From NCBI GenBank assembly GCA_002440225.1, contig DJSH01000034.1, positions 1 through 25,621 on the forward strand: DNA of 25,621 bases, written 5' to 3'. Of the stretch, positions 8,501 through 15,056 are shown in pieces. Every line of letters begins with the position of its first letter. Position 1 is the first letter of the stretch. A program made the translations under genes and the position numbers. The stretch is from Candidatus Segatella violae. GTDB taxonomy: Bacteria; Bacteroidota; Bacteroidia; Bacteroidales; Bacteroidaceae. The notes beneath the pieces are model-generated. The model was not told the origin of the DNA. It searched no databases and saw only the letters and a program-made list of their open reading frames with translations.

Positions 8501-8943
8501 GTATGTGCTACACCCACCGTCGCTTGCTCGCTCAGACTGCCCTCCAGCTTATCGCCGAGGGCAAGAAGCAGAAGGCCATCGACATCTTGAAGAAGGCAGA
8601 CGTAGAGTTGCCTCCTTACAATGTGACACTCGACTATATGAGCGGTGGTTTGGATATGGCTCGCGGATGGTTGATGACAGGTCAGAAGGCGAAGGGCAAG
8701 GAATACTTGGAGGCTGTTTGGAAGAACGCTTACCAGTATCTCAACTATTACCTCAGCTTGTCTAACGACCGTTTCCTCCAGGCACAGAACGACTGCATCC
8801 GTCAGATCATGATTATGCAGAGTGCTTGTGATGTTGCCGGCATGGTAAGTCCACAGTTGGAGCAGAAATATGAGAAGCAACTCAATGCTCTCTACACCTT
8901 GTATCATGGACGTGGCGGCAGAATGCCACAAGCTAATCAGTAA
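5509..8943 (+). CDS. DUF2723 (TMEM260-like) multi-spanning membrane protein, putative glycosyltransferase
   Basis: This is a 1144-aa protein with an N-terminal hydrophobic half of many membrane segments and a soluble C-terminal half. The DUF2723 hallmark is clear: EPTASFWDCPEF at 28-39 followed by GHPPGAPFF at 49-57. The acidic residues Asp35 and Glu38 lie in the first extracytoplasmic loop, as in GT-C glycosyltransferases. A second conserved block begins near 659 (PRERDYAYAGSF), with TWDDHDR near 718 and NGDNDTFPLWYNQE near 752. The C-terminal 200 residues look helical and TPR-like. The human homologue TMEM260 is an O-mannosyltransferase, so a role in transferring sugar from a lipid carrier to exported proteins is plausible but not proven here. 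Codon use is strongly biased to C-ending codons, suggesting high expression. A NodB-type deacetylase follows 65 nt downstream. Confidence 0.85.
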   Translation: MKQYRLVDNIFGWVAFIIAAFTYCSTIEPTASFWDCPEFITTAYKQEIGHPPGAPFFMLMGNFFTHFASDTTQVAKMVNTMSALLSAVCIMFLFWTITHLARKLIISDWKEMTTAKMIAIEASGMVGALIYTWSDTFWFSAVEGEVYAFSSAFTAVVFWLILKWEDHADEPHSDRWLVLIAYMTGLSIGVHLLNLLCIPAIVLVYYYKKVPHANLKGSLLALIISFLVVVAVLYGVVPGIITVGGWFELFFVNVLGCPFNTGEIVYIICLVAAVIWGIYETYNASEKNQKKQNIAFILGFGMLGIPFYGYGWTAAITGIIVLVILWFVLGYKRKKEVVTGIDEATGIEKRKMQHLPLISARVKNTALLCMLMLMIGYSSYALIVIRSSANPPMDQNSPEDIFTLGSYLSRDQYGDRPLFYGQAYTSQVALQVDGDMCKPVMKEGAPVYQRKEKASKDEKDSYFVVSHKNKYVYAQNMLFPRMYDAAHAQAYEDWMGGVEGSEVPYDRCGENIMVKMPSQVDNIRFFLSYQCNFMYWRYFMWNFAGRQNDIQGNGEPEHGNWITGFSFIDNAMLGDQSKLPDDLKTNKGHNVFYCMPLILGLIGLFWQAWYTRKRKVVKNGVETEEVHPVGIQQFWVVFFLFFMTGLAIVIYLNQTPMQPRERDYAYAGSFYAYAIWCGLGVLAIIDLLKRKAKLSDTAVAAIVGVLALLVPIQMVSQTWDDHDRSNRYTCRDFGQNYLMSLQEKGNPIIFTNGDNDTFPLWYNQEVEGVGTNDRVCNLSYLQTDWYIDQMMRPAYNSPSVPITWPRLDFCSGTNEYVQVEPEAKQQILDFYKSDPANAKKQFGAEPFELKNILKYWVRSKNSDMHFIPTDTLYVTIDKNAVKKSGMMMASDTIPDKMVISLKGKNALYKGDLMMLEMLAQCNWTRPLYVALTVGEENYMNLGDNFVQEGLANRITPFTTNKPGAKNFDTEKTYYNIMKRFKFGNLRQKGLYIDETTMRMCYTHRRLLAQTALQLIAEGKKQKAIDILKKADVELPPYNVTLDYMSGGLDMARGWLMTGQKAKGKEYLEAVWKNAYQYLNYYLSLSNDRFLQAQNDCIRQIMIMQSACDVAGMVSPQLEQKYEKQLNALYTLYHGRGGRMPQANQ

Positions 8944-8952
8944 GATATGTTT

Positions 8953-8979
8953 GTAGGGGCGGAAGTTATCTGCCCCTAC
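8953..8979 (+). repeat. Palindromic hairpin between DUF2723 and deacetylase genes
   Basis: GTAGGGGC (8953-8960) and GCCCCTAC (8972-8979) form a perfect 8-bp stem with an 11-nt loop, followed by TATATTTTG. It could be a weak terminator or a dispersed REP-like palindrome that sets relative expression or RNA stability. No clear -7 box for the next gene is visible in the gap. Confidence 0.5.
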
Positions 8980-9008
8980 TATATTTTGATATAAACCAAT
9001 TACTCAAG

Positions 9009-9620
9009 ATGTTTATCGAACAACCAGCCAAATGGCTTAGATGGCTTTATCCGAAGGCAATATGGCGAATGAACTCACACGAGCATTCAGTGTATCTTAC
9101 CTTCGATGACGGACCAATCCCAGAGTCGACACCTTTCATTCTCGAAACCCTGAGGAAGTACAACATCAAGGCTACTTTCTTCATGGTGGGCGAGAATGTA
9201 TTGAGACATCACGACCTATATAATGCCATCAAAGCAGAGGGGCATCAGGTGGGAAACCATACGTTCAATCACATTGGGGCACTCAAACATCGTGTCATCT
9301 CTTATGTGTTGAACACCAACAAGGCGAACGACCTCATCCATGCCCATCTCTTCCGTCCACCCCACGGCTGGATGCGACCAAGCGAGTACTGGTGGCTGCA
9401 CCGCACCTACAAGGTCATCATGTGGGACGTGGTGACACGCGACTATTCCAAATGGTTGACGGCAGAAGACGTGGTGAACAATGTGAAGCGATATGCCCGC
9501 AACGGCAGCATCATCACCTTCCACGACTCGCTGAAAAGCATCGACAAGTTGAAAACCGCCCTTCCACAAGCCATCGAATGGCTCATGGAACAAGGTTATG
9601 AATTTAAGACATTCGAATAA
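9009..9620 (+). CDS. NodB-type polysaccharide deacetylase (CE4 family)
   Basis: This 203-aa protein consists almost wholly of the NodB homology domain. Motif 1 is TFDDGP (31-36) with catalytic-base and metal aspartates Asp33/Asp34. Motif 2 is HTFNH (84-88), giving the two metal-binding His. Motif 3 is RPPHG (116-120). WD at 139-140 and FHD at 171-173 (His172) complete the active site. All key residues are present, so it should be an active metal-dependent deacetylase on an N- or O-acetylated sugar. The substrate cannot be read from sequence. It lacks a signal peptide or anchor, unlike peptidoglycan deacetylases, so it may act on a cytoplasmic or lipid-linked precursor. The next gene starts 2 nt after its stop, implying translational coupling. 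Confidence 0.85.
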   Translation: MFIEQPAKWLRWLYPKAIWRMNSHEHSVYLTFDDGPIPESTPFILETLRKYNIKATFFMVGENVLRHHDLYNAIKAEGHQVGNHTFNHIGALKHRVISYVLNTNKANDLIHAHLFRPPHGWMRPSEYWWLHRTYKVIMWDVVTRDYSKWLTAEDVVNNVKRYARNGSIITFHDSLKSIDKLKTALPQAIEWLMEQGYEFKTFE

Positions 9621-9622
9621 AT

Positions 9623-10366
9623 ATGAGCAAAAGAATCAATAGTTATCAGGCAATGGCTAGCTTCGTGAGAGGTTTCTTCGAGGCATACACACGTGGCATC
9701 ATCGACGCAACCATCGGTGGCAATGATTTCAAGAAGAAGAACAAACCGAAGAAAATCAAGCAGGCGATGCTCGACCACTATGGCGAGGTAAACCAATATT
9801 TCTTCGACATCATGTTCTCTACCCTCATACGCTTGAACTACAAGACCGCCGAGGAGGCGAACGAGCGCATGAAGAAGAATTTCGAGAGCATGAAGCAAGC
9901 CGACCCAACCTTCGAGCCTACGATGCTCGACTATCTGCACATCGCCTGCAAGAGTCCTCAGCTCTACAAGGCTATGGAGGCAGAATATAAGCGCAACTTC
10001 ACCTGGTTGCTGCAAGGCAAGTTCACGACCCTAGAAGAGCACGTGCGCGACTATACCCACGGCATCCTCATCAGCCTAGCCGACGAGCCTATGGCAATCC
10101 ATCTCTTGGTGCGTGTCATCGTAAAGGCATACGCCGCTGGAATGAAGTGCGGCAGCAAGGAGGGTGAGCAGCATCAACTCCACATGCCTACCCTACATGG
10201 CATGCTCCTCAACAACGTGAACATCATGCTCAACGAAACACTGCCGAAGACCAGCACCTTCGACCCTGTAGCCCTCTTCAAGGAGGCTTGCAAAAACAAA
10301 GAGGAAAACATCAATGTACTCTTCAATACATTGAATGATACGATGAAAGAATTGGCTGAGGAATAA
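9623..10366 (+). CDS. Hypothetical protein coupled to the deacetylase
   Basis: This 247-aa protein is not recognised. It starts 2 nt after the deacetylase stop codon, so the two are almost surely co-translated and probably work together. There is no signal peptide or long hydrophobic stretch, so it is predicted cytoplasmic. It is rich in Lys, Met, Glu and Asn and appears mainly alpha-helical. It has a basic patch at about 37-47 (KKKNKPKKIKQ) and a hydrophobic helix around 153-172 (ISLADEPMAIHLLVRVIVKA). No catalytic motif stands out. Coding status is secure from length, tight spacing and codon use like its neighbours. Function is open; a partner or regulator of the deacetylase is one guess. 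Confidence 0.75.
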   Translation: MSKRINSYQAMASFVRGFFEAYTRGIIDATIGGNDFKKKNKPKKIKQAMLDHYGEVNQYFFDIMFSTLIRLNYKTAEEANERMKKNFESMKQADPTFEPTMLDYLHIACKSPQLYKAMEAEYKRNFTWLLQGKFTTLEEHVRDYTHGILISLADEPMAIHLLVRVIVKAYAAGMKCGSKEGEQHQLHMPTLHGMLLNNVNIMLNETLPKTSTFDPVALFKEACKNKEENINVLFNTLNDTMKELAEE

Positions 10367-10380
10367 ACAACAATGATAGC

Positions 10381-10466
10381 CGCACAACAGCTGGGCTACG
10401 AGCGCACAACACGTGTTGTGCAGTCGCACATCAGCTGTTGTGCGAGCGCATAACAACTGATGTGCG
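10381..10466. repeat. Cluster of related palindromes in the convergent gap
   Basis: GCACAACACGTGTTGTGC at 10404-10421 is a perfect 18-bp palindrome. CGCACATCAGCTGTTGTGCG (10425-10444) pairs with CGCATAACAACTGATGTGCG (10447-10466) across 2 nt, a 20-bp stem with two mismatches. CGCACAACAGCTG at 10381-10393 is a perfect 13-bp inverted copy of 10432-10444, allowing a different long-range pairing. All arms share the CGCACA(A/T)CA core, so they look like duplications of one unit. They do not resemble a simple terminator because no T-tract follows. Confidence 0.65.
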
Positions 10467-10471
10467 CCCCA

Positions 10472-10537
10472 ATCATTAGGGCGTTAGAACAACATCATTA
10501 GGCTGTTAGAACAACTTCATTAGGCCGTTTGAACAAC
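10472..10537. repeat. Three tandem 22-bp repeats
   Basis: Units at 10472-10493, 10494-10515 and 10516-10537 share the pattern (A/T)TCATTAGG then GTT(A/T)GAACAAC and differ at only a few positions. The 22-bp period equals about two turns of DNA. There are no spacers, so this is not CRISPR. The repeats lie between the palindrome cluster and the terminator hairpin. Confidence 0.7.
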
Positions 10538-10543
10538 TTCTAC

Positions 10544-10617
10544 TATATAAAAGAACGACTTCCAGCTATATAGCTTGCACCACAAGCAACCAATAGCTAG
10601 AAGTCGTTCTTATATAT
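10544..10617. terminator. Long bidirectional terminator hairpin between convergent operons
   Basis: AAGAACGACTTC (10551-10562) pairs perfectly with GAAGTCGTTCTT (10600-10611). The stem extends inward through AGCTA/TAGCT (10564-10568 with 10594-10598) and GCTTG/CAAGC (10573-10577 with 10583-10587), and outward through TATATA. It lies about 35 nt past the stop of the minus-strand mutase gene and can stop transcription from both sides. Confidence 0.65.
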
Positions 10618-10652
10618 TATAGCCTCACAACAAAAGGCTCATCTTACCTTAT

Positions 10653-12044
10653 TTATTGCATATCATACACTACCTGCATGAGCTTCTTGCCGAGTTCATC
10701 GGCTTGCTCCATCGTTGAAGCCTCGCTATATACACGGATGATAGGCTCGGTATTGCTCTTGCGGAGGTGTACCCACTTGTCTGGGAAATCGAGTTTCACA
10801 CCGTCGATGTCGGTAACGGTCACGTCCTTCTCCTTCCCATACATCTCCTTTACCTTCACGAGGATGGCATCCACATCAGTAGTTGGAGTCAAGTCGATGC
10901 GGTTCTTGGCGATGAAATAATTAGGGAAAGAGGCACGAAGCTCGCTTACCTTGCAGCCCTTGTGAGCCAAGCTGCTCAAGAAGAGGGCGATACCCACGAG
11001 GGCATCACGACCATAGTGGCTCTCAGGATAGATGACTCCACCATTGCCTTCACCACCGATTACGGCGTGTACATCCTTCATCTTGGTGGTAACATTCACC
11101 TCGCCTACTGCAGCTGCAGTATACTTGCCACCATGTTTCTCGGTTACGTCACGAAGCGCACGGGTAGAAGAAAGGTTGCTCACGGTGTTGCCAGGAGTCT
11201 TGCTCAACACATAGTCGGCTACGCTGACCAAGGTATACTCTTCGCCAAACATCTTGCCGTCCTCGCAGATGAATGCCAAGCGGTCTACATCTGGGTCTAC
11301 CACGATACCCAAGTCATAGCCACCCTTCTTCAACTCGCCCATGATGCCACCAAGGTTCTTCTCCAAAGGCTCTGGGTTGTGAGCGAAATCGCCGTTAGCC
11401 ACACCATTGAGGAATGTGTGCTCCACACCCAGTGCATCGAGCAACTCAGGGAGGATGATGCCACCCACAGAGTTGATGGAATCAACGCAAACCTTGAAGT
11501 GAGCCTTCTTGATAGCCTCAACATCCACCAGCTTCAATGCCAATACGGAGTCGATGTGGCGCTTGTTGAAGGAATTATCCTCTGTATATTTGCCGAGATG
11601 GTCAACGTCCGCATACTCGAAATCCTCCTTGTCTGCGATAGCCAACACCTCGTTGCCATTGTCCTTGGTCAAGAACTCTCCCTTCTCGTTGAGGAGCTTG
11701 AGAGCGTTCCACTGACGTGGGTTGTGAGAAGCTGTGATGATGATGCCACCGGCAGCACCACTCATGGTAACAGCCAACTCGGTGGTAGGAGTGGTAGCCA
11801 ACCCGATGTTGAGCACATCATATCCCATGCCCATCAAGGTGCCACACACCACGTTCTTCACCATCTCGCCAGAGATACGTGCATCACGACCTACGACGAT
11901 GGTATTGCTCTTAGAAGCACCGCTACGACGAATGAAAGTAGCGTATGCTGAAGTAAACTTTACAATATCGAGCGGATTCAATGTATCGCCCGCTGGACCG
12001 CCGATAGTACCGCGGATTCCAGAAATAGACTTAATCAGTGTCAT
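10653..12044 (-). CDS. glmM: Phosphoglucosamine mutase / phosphohexomutase (GlmM-like)
   Basis: This is a 463-aa alpha-D-phosphohexomutase. TASHNP at 104-109 carries the phosphoserine (Ser106). DPDVDR at 250-255 supplies the three metal-binding aspartates. GEGNGG at 331-336 is the sugar-specificity loop, and RKSNTEPIIR at 428-437 is the phosphate-binding loop. The start is set at 12042-12044 (MTLIKSISGIRGT), the standard N-terminus; an upstream in-frame ATG at 12149 would overlap the preceding gene and add 35 unrelated residues. It probably converts glucosamine-6-P to glucosamine-1-P for UDP-GlcNAc and hence cell-wall and lipopolysaccharide synthesis. Phosphomannomutase or mixed activity cannot be excluded. 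It is the last gene of its operon, 68 nt after the lipoprotein gene. Confidence 0.85.
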   Translation of the reverse strand: MTLIKSISGIRGTIGGPAGDTLNPLDIVKFTSAYATFIRRSGASKSNTIVVGRDARISGEMVKNVVCGTLMGMGYDVLNIGLATTPTTELAVTMSGAAGGIIITASHNPRQWNALKLLNEKGEFLTKDNGNEVLAIADKEDFEYADVDHLGKYTEDNSFNKRHIDSVLALKLVDVEAIKKAHFKVCVDSINSVGGIILPELLDALGVEHTFLNGVANGDFAHNPEPLEKNLGGIMGELKKGGYDLGIVVDPDVDRLAFICEDGKMFGEEYTLVSVADYVLSKTPGNTVSNLSSTRALRDVTEKHGGKYTAAAVGEVNVTTKMKDVHAVIGGEGNGGVIYPESHYGRDALVGIALFLSSLAHKGCKVSELRASFPNYFIAKNRIDLTPTTDVDAILVKVKEMYGKEKDVTVTDIDGVKLDFPDKWVHLRKSNTEPIIRVYSEASTMEQADELGKKLMQVVYDMQ

Positions 12045-12112
12045 AAGTATATCTTGATTAATGATTCTACATTTCTTTCTATCAACATTTACTTGCCTCG
12101 CTCCCTCGACCT

Positions 12113-12799
12113 TTATTTGCCTCGCTGGATGGTCATGTCGTAGAGACAAGCATTCACATTACCCGATGCGGTGGTGGTACCATAAGAGTGTGGCACCAAG
12201 AGGCGGATGTGGGCAATGCGGTCTTCATCTGTCTTAGGGCGACCCACCTTTATCCAAGAGAAAGGAACGAGCCAACCACTAGGCACGGTAGCACTCACAC
12301 CATAGGATGTGGTGTTGTAAGTCTTTGCCATCAAACTGCTAGAGGTATCGAAGGCACCAGTAAAGGTGCCAGAATTATTGGTCACCGTCATCTTGTCTAC
12401 GATATAAGAGTAGGCAGGGACATTGTTTGAAAGGGTGAGGCAATTGTCGCTGATACGAGCCAAATAGGAAAGATTGTATTCATCGAAGCGTACCAACACC
12501 TCGGCGATTTCACCTTTCTTGATATAATCGCCACATCCCTGGTCGATGACCTGCATATAGATACCGTTGCTCTTGAAGAGCACATACTCATTCTTGGCGG
12601 TATCCGTCAATGTAAGCCCCTTATTCCAACGGTTCTCAAAATCTTCCTCAGAGATAACCTTTACGTTTTCATTTTTCAGGAACGAACTGATGGAATCAAG
12701 CTCTCTATCACGCTGATCCTTGTAGGTCTCTGTGTCACTGCATGCGGCAAACGAGAAAATGGCCGCAAAAGCTATCATTGCAAACAAAAATTTCTTCAT
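12113..12799 (-). CDS. DUF4827-type lipoprotein
   Basis: This 228-aa exported lipoprotein has a signal peptide with lipobox FAAC and lipidated Cys20, then SDTETYKDQRDREL, a charged helical stretch. The body has the DUF4827 look: a 'VISEEDFENRW' segment, 'NEYVLFKSNGIYMQVIDQG', then 'LVRFDEYN' and a beta-rich C-terminus. I remember proteins of this type next to phosphohexomutase genes in Bacteroidales, which supports the call, but the biochemical role is unknown. The family has been compared with FKBP-like folds, which I cannot verify here. It has its own -7 box (12830-12837) and is likely co-transcribed with the downstream mutase gene. It presumably faces the periplasm, attached to the outer or inner membrane. 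Confidence 0.7.
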   Translation of the reverse strand: MKKFLFAMIAFAAIFSFAACSDTETYKDQRDRELDSISSFLKNENVKVISEEDFENRWNKGLTLTDTAKNEYVLFKSNGIYMQVIDQGCGDYIKKGEIAEVLVRFDEYNLSYLARISDNCLTLSNNVPAYSYIVDKMTVTNNSGTFTGAFDTSSSLMAKTYNTTSYGVSATVPSGWLVPFSWIKVGRPKTDEDRIAHIRLLVPHSYGTTTASGNVNACLYDMTIQRGK

Positions 12800-12829
12800 T
12801 ACTTATCTTTATAAATCTGATTTGTTGGA

Positions 12830-12837
12830 CAAAGGTA
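12830..12837 (-). promoter_or_regulatory. -7 element upstream of the DUF4827-type gene
   Basis: The minus strand reads TACCTTTG (TAnnTTTG), 30 nt before the start codon; no TTTG is found at 19-21 nt upstream. It suggests that the lipoprotein and mutase genes can be transcribed apart from the nucleotidyltransferase and NrnA-like pair. Confidence 0.5.
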
Positions 12838-12931
12838 CAAAAAAGAAAAGACACCACCGAGAGGAATAGGGTGATTTTATTATTATTTATCACTTATTAT
12901 CATCCTATTGCCTCATTCTGGGGTGTTTGTT

Positions 12932-13975
12932 CTATTTCAGCAAGTTTTCGAATGCCAAGATGGCTCTTTGGGCTACTTGCTCTGCCTCTTGAATGCTGCA
13001 ATGCAACTTGCCACCCGAAGCATTGCGATGACCGCCGCCATTGAAGAACTGCTCTGCCATCTTGTTGCATGGGAAATCATCCACAGAGCGCAAGCTCACC
13101 AATACTTGATTGTCTATGTCTGTGTCTTCACGAAGGGAGATGGACAGCTTGTGGCCCTTGATGCGGAGCGGCTCATTGACGAGTCCTTCCAAATCGCCCT
13201 TGATGAAATCATATTGTTTCAGTTCCTTGCGAGTGACGGCATAATAGCTGGCATGCAGAGATTCTATCACTTGCAGCTTCTTGTTCATCAAATATCCACG
13301 TAAACGAATGGCTGAGACACGAGAGTTGTTGAATACATTGCGATATATCTTATCTTTGTCTATGCCCTTGGTGAGCAACAGGCAAATGATGTAGAAAATG
13401 TCTGGGTTGGTAGAATTATAGGTGAAACCACCCGTATCTGTCATCATGCCGCAATACACACAGGTGGCCCATGCCTTGTCGAGCGCAGGGAAGCCGCCCA
13501 ACTGCCAAATCACACGGAACACCAACTCACTGGCACTACTCAAGTGTGGCTGAGAAATCATCAGCTTGGCATCTAGGTTGGGAGCTAAATGATGGTCTAT
13601 CACAATGCGTTGAGCCTTGCACCCTGCCAACAAATGATCCATCTCATCGAGACGGCCAGTACTACTAAAGTCTAGGCAGAACACGAGGTCGGCCTCATTG
13701 AAAGCCTTCTCCACATCATCAGGACGCTTGTCGTAGCGCAAGATGTCGGCTGCACCAGGCAACCAAGAGATTGCATCGGGTATCATATCTGGCACACATA
13801 TCGTAGGCTCCTTGCCAAGGGAACGCAAATAGCCTGCCCATCCCAAGGAGGAACCAATGGCATCACCATCTGGCGACTTATGCGCACAAATGACAATACG
13901 ACGAGAAGCCGCTATAGTCTCTCGGAGAATAGCGGCTTCCTGATCTGAAAGTTTATTTATGTTAATTTCCATCAA
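12932..13975 (-). CDS. nrnA: DHH-family phosphoesterase, NrnA-like oligoribonuclease/pAp phosphatase
   Basis: This 347-aa protein has both DHH-family domains. The N-terminal DHH domain shows HKSPDGDAIGS (32-42, metal ligands His32, Asp36, Asp38), Asp102 in LDFSSTGR, DHH at 127-129 and TDTGGF at 179-184. The C-terminal DHHA1 domain ends with the GGGHRNASGG substrate loop (313-322). The length matches NrnA proteins, which degrade 2-5 nt oligoribonucleotides (including pGpG-type dinucleotides) and remove the 3'-phosphate of pAp. The action is cytoplasmic and Mn2+-dependent. The gene starts 5 nt after the stop of the nucleotidyltransferase gene, so they form an operon. Either of two adjacent ATGs may be used. 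Cyclic-di-AMP phosphodiesterases share the fold, but no membrane or sensory domain is present. Confidence 0.85.
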   Translation of the reverse strand: MMEININKLSDQEAAILRETIAASRRIVICAHKSPDGDAIGSSLGWAGYLRSLGKEPTICVPDMIPDAISWLPGAADILRYDKRPDDVEKAFNEADLVFCLDFSSTGRLDEMDHLLAGCKAQRIVIDHHLAPNLDAKLMISQPHLSSASELVFRVIWQLGGFPALDKAWATCVYCGMMTDTGGFTYNSTNPDIFYIICLLLTKGIDKDKIYRNVFNNSRVSAIRLRGYLMNKKLQVIESLHASYYAVTRKELKQYDFIKGDLEGLVNEPLRIKGHKLSISLREDTDIDNQVLVSLRSVDDFPCNKMAEQFFNGGGHRNASGGKLHCSIQEAEQVAQRAILAFENLLK

Positions 13976-13980
13976 ATCGA

Positions 13981-14892
13981 CTAGAAGAGCTTGTTAGGAT
14001 ATACGCCCTCATCTACGAGCTTCTGAATCTTATCAACCACACTCTGACGGTCGGCTGCATAAGTTACACCAAACCACTTGCTGGTGGTATCGAGCACCTT
14101 GACTGTAGCTGTGCCATCGTTGATGAGCTTGTTGACCATCAATGGGATGAAGAACTCAGCCTTCTTGTTCTCCATGTTCTTAGGATCGCTCAAGAATCCC
14201 TTGAAATACTCCTCGCTGTGAGCGAAGTAGTCTGGAGTGAAGCCCCATACGTTCATGGATACAGGAGTGTTGTCGGCTACGGCAACCCACTTGCCTTCCT
14301 CGTCCTTGTAAGATACCTTGCCGTCGATACGCATAATCTCTGTGCGCTCTACGCAAGTGGTCAAGTTCTCGTTCTCATCCTTAGAGCAGATACCACGAGC
14401 CACTGTACCATTGTCGCTCAAAGTGTTGCCTACGCGGAAACCAACCATGGCGTAACGATTGGTGCTTCCCTCAGGAAGTTCTGAGAGGAACTTGCCGATA
14501 ACCATGAAGCAGTCGCGATTGTAGAAATCATCGCAGTTGATAACGCAGAAAGGCTCCTTGATGACATTCTTTGCCATCAAAACAGCATGGTTGGTACCCC
14601 ATGGCTTCTCACGACCTTCTGGTACAGAGAATCCTTCTGGGAGTGCGTCCAAAGACTGGAAGCAAAGTTCTACAGGTACATGACCTTCATATTTAGAAAG
14701 AATCTTCTCACGGAACTGATCCTCGAAATCTTTGCGGATTACGAAAACAATCTTACCAAAACCGGCTTGAATAGCATCATAGATGCTGTAGTCCATGATA
14801 GTCTCACCGTTAGGGCCCAGACCATCGAGCTGTTTCAAACCACCGTAACGGCTACCCATGCCGGCAGCCAAAAGCAATAATGTAGGTTTCAT
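13981..14892 (-). CDS. Sugar nucleotidyltransferase (NTP_transferase family)
   Basis: This 303-aa cytoplasmic enzyme opens with the nucleotide-binding signature LAAGMGSRYGGLKQL (8-22), with Gly-rich loop, Arg15 and Lys20. KPWGTNHA at 96-103 and NCDDFYNRD at 119-127 (metal-binding Asp121/122) are the other conserved parts of a GlmU/RmlA-like fold. It should join a sugar-1-phosphate to a nucleotide. The sugar and nucleotide cannot be assigned from sequence alone. It lacks the left-handed beta-helix of GlmU, so it is not a bifunctional GlmU. Presence near a GlmM-like mutase suggests a link to activated hexose or hexosamine supply. It is the first gene of its operon, 52 nt downstream of a -7 box. 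Confidence 0.8.
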   Translation of the reverse strand: MKPTLLLLAAGMGSRYGGLKQLDGLGPNGETIMDYSIYDAIQAGFGKIVFVIRKDFEDQFREKILSKYEGHVPVELCFQSLDALPEGFSVPEGREKPWGTNHAVLMAKNVIKEPFCVINCDDFYNRDCFMVIGKFLSELPEGSTNRYAMVGFRVGNTLSDNGTVARGICSKDENENLTTCVERTEIMRIDGKVSYKDEEGKWVAVADNTPVSMNVWGFTPDYFAHSEEYFKGFLSDPKNMENKKAEFFIPLMVNKLINDGTATVKVLDTTSKWFGVTYAADRQSVVDKIQKLVDEGVYPNKLF

Positions 14893-14943
14893 TTTGTCTG
14901 TATTTTATTTAATAGTTGATAGTATATGTTCTACTTTCCGATG

Positions 14944-14951
14944 CAAAAGTA
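14944..14951 (-). promoter_or_regulatory. -7 element of the nucleotidyltransferase/nrnA operon
   Basis: The minus strand reads TACTTTTG, a full TAnnTTTG match. No correct TTTG lies upstream. The rest of the gap (14952-15056) is AT-rich, with three ATATTG copies and no convincing terminator for the upstream tamL gene. Confidence 0.5.
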
Positions 14952-15056
14952 ACAAAAATTTTGCACGTAGCGACATATTTTCCCATCTTTTTTTGATTTA
15001 TATCAATATTTGTTGCAATATGTCCATTTTTTGATACAATATGAGACCTCACCTAC

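Noticed and set aside
10472..10537. CRISPR array
   Set aside because: The 22-bp units are directly abutting with no spacers and no cas genes are present.
10767..11951. Long plus-strand open frame (394 codons) opposite the mutase gene
   Set aside because: It is antisense to an intact phosphohexomutase with all active-site motifs; the translated sequence has no recognisable domain and mirrors codon bias of the real gene.
12045..12149. Upstream extension of the mutase start
   Set aside because: The extra 35 residues overlap the preceding gene's end and do not resemble the family; the MTLIKSISGIRGT start is standard.
12865..12909. Imperfect 11-bp inverted repeat as terminator of the nrnA-like gene
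   Set aside because: It is AT-rich, has a 23-nt loop and no T-tract on the minus strand; too weak to call.
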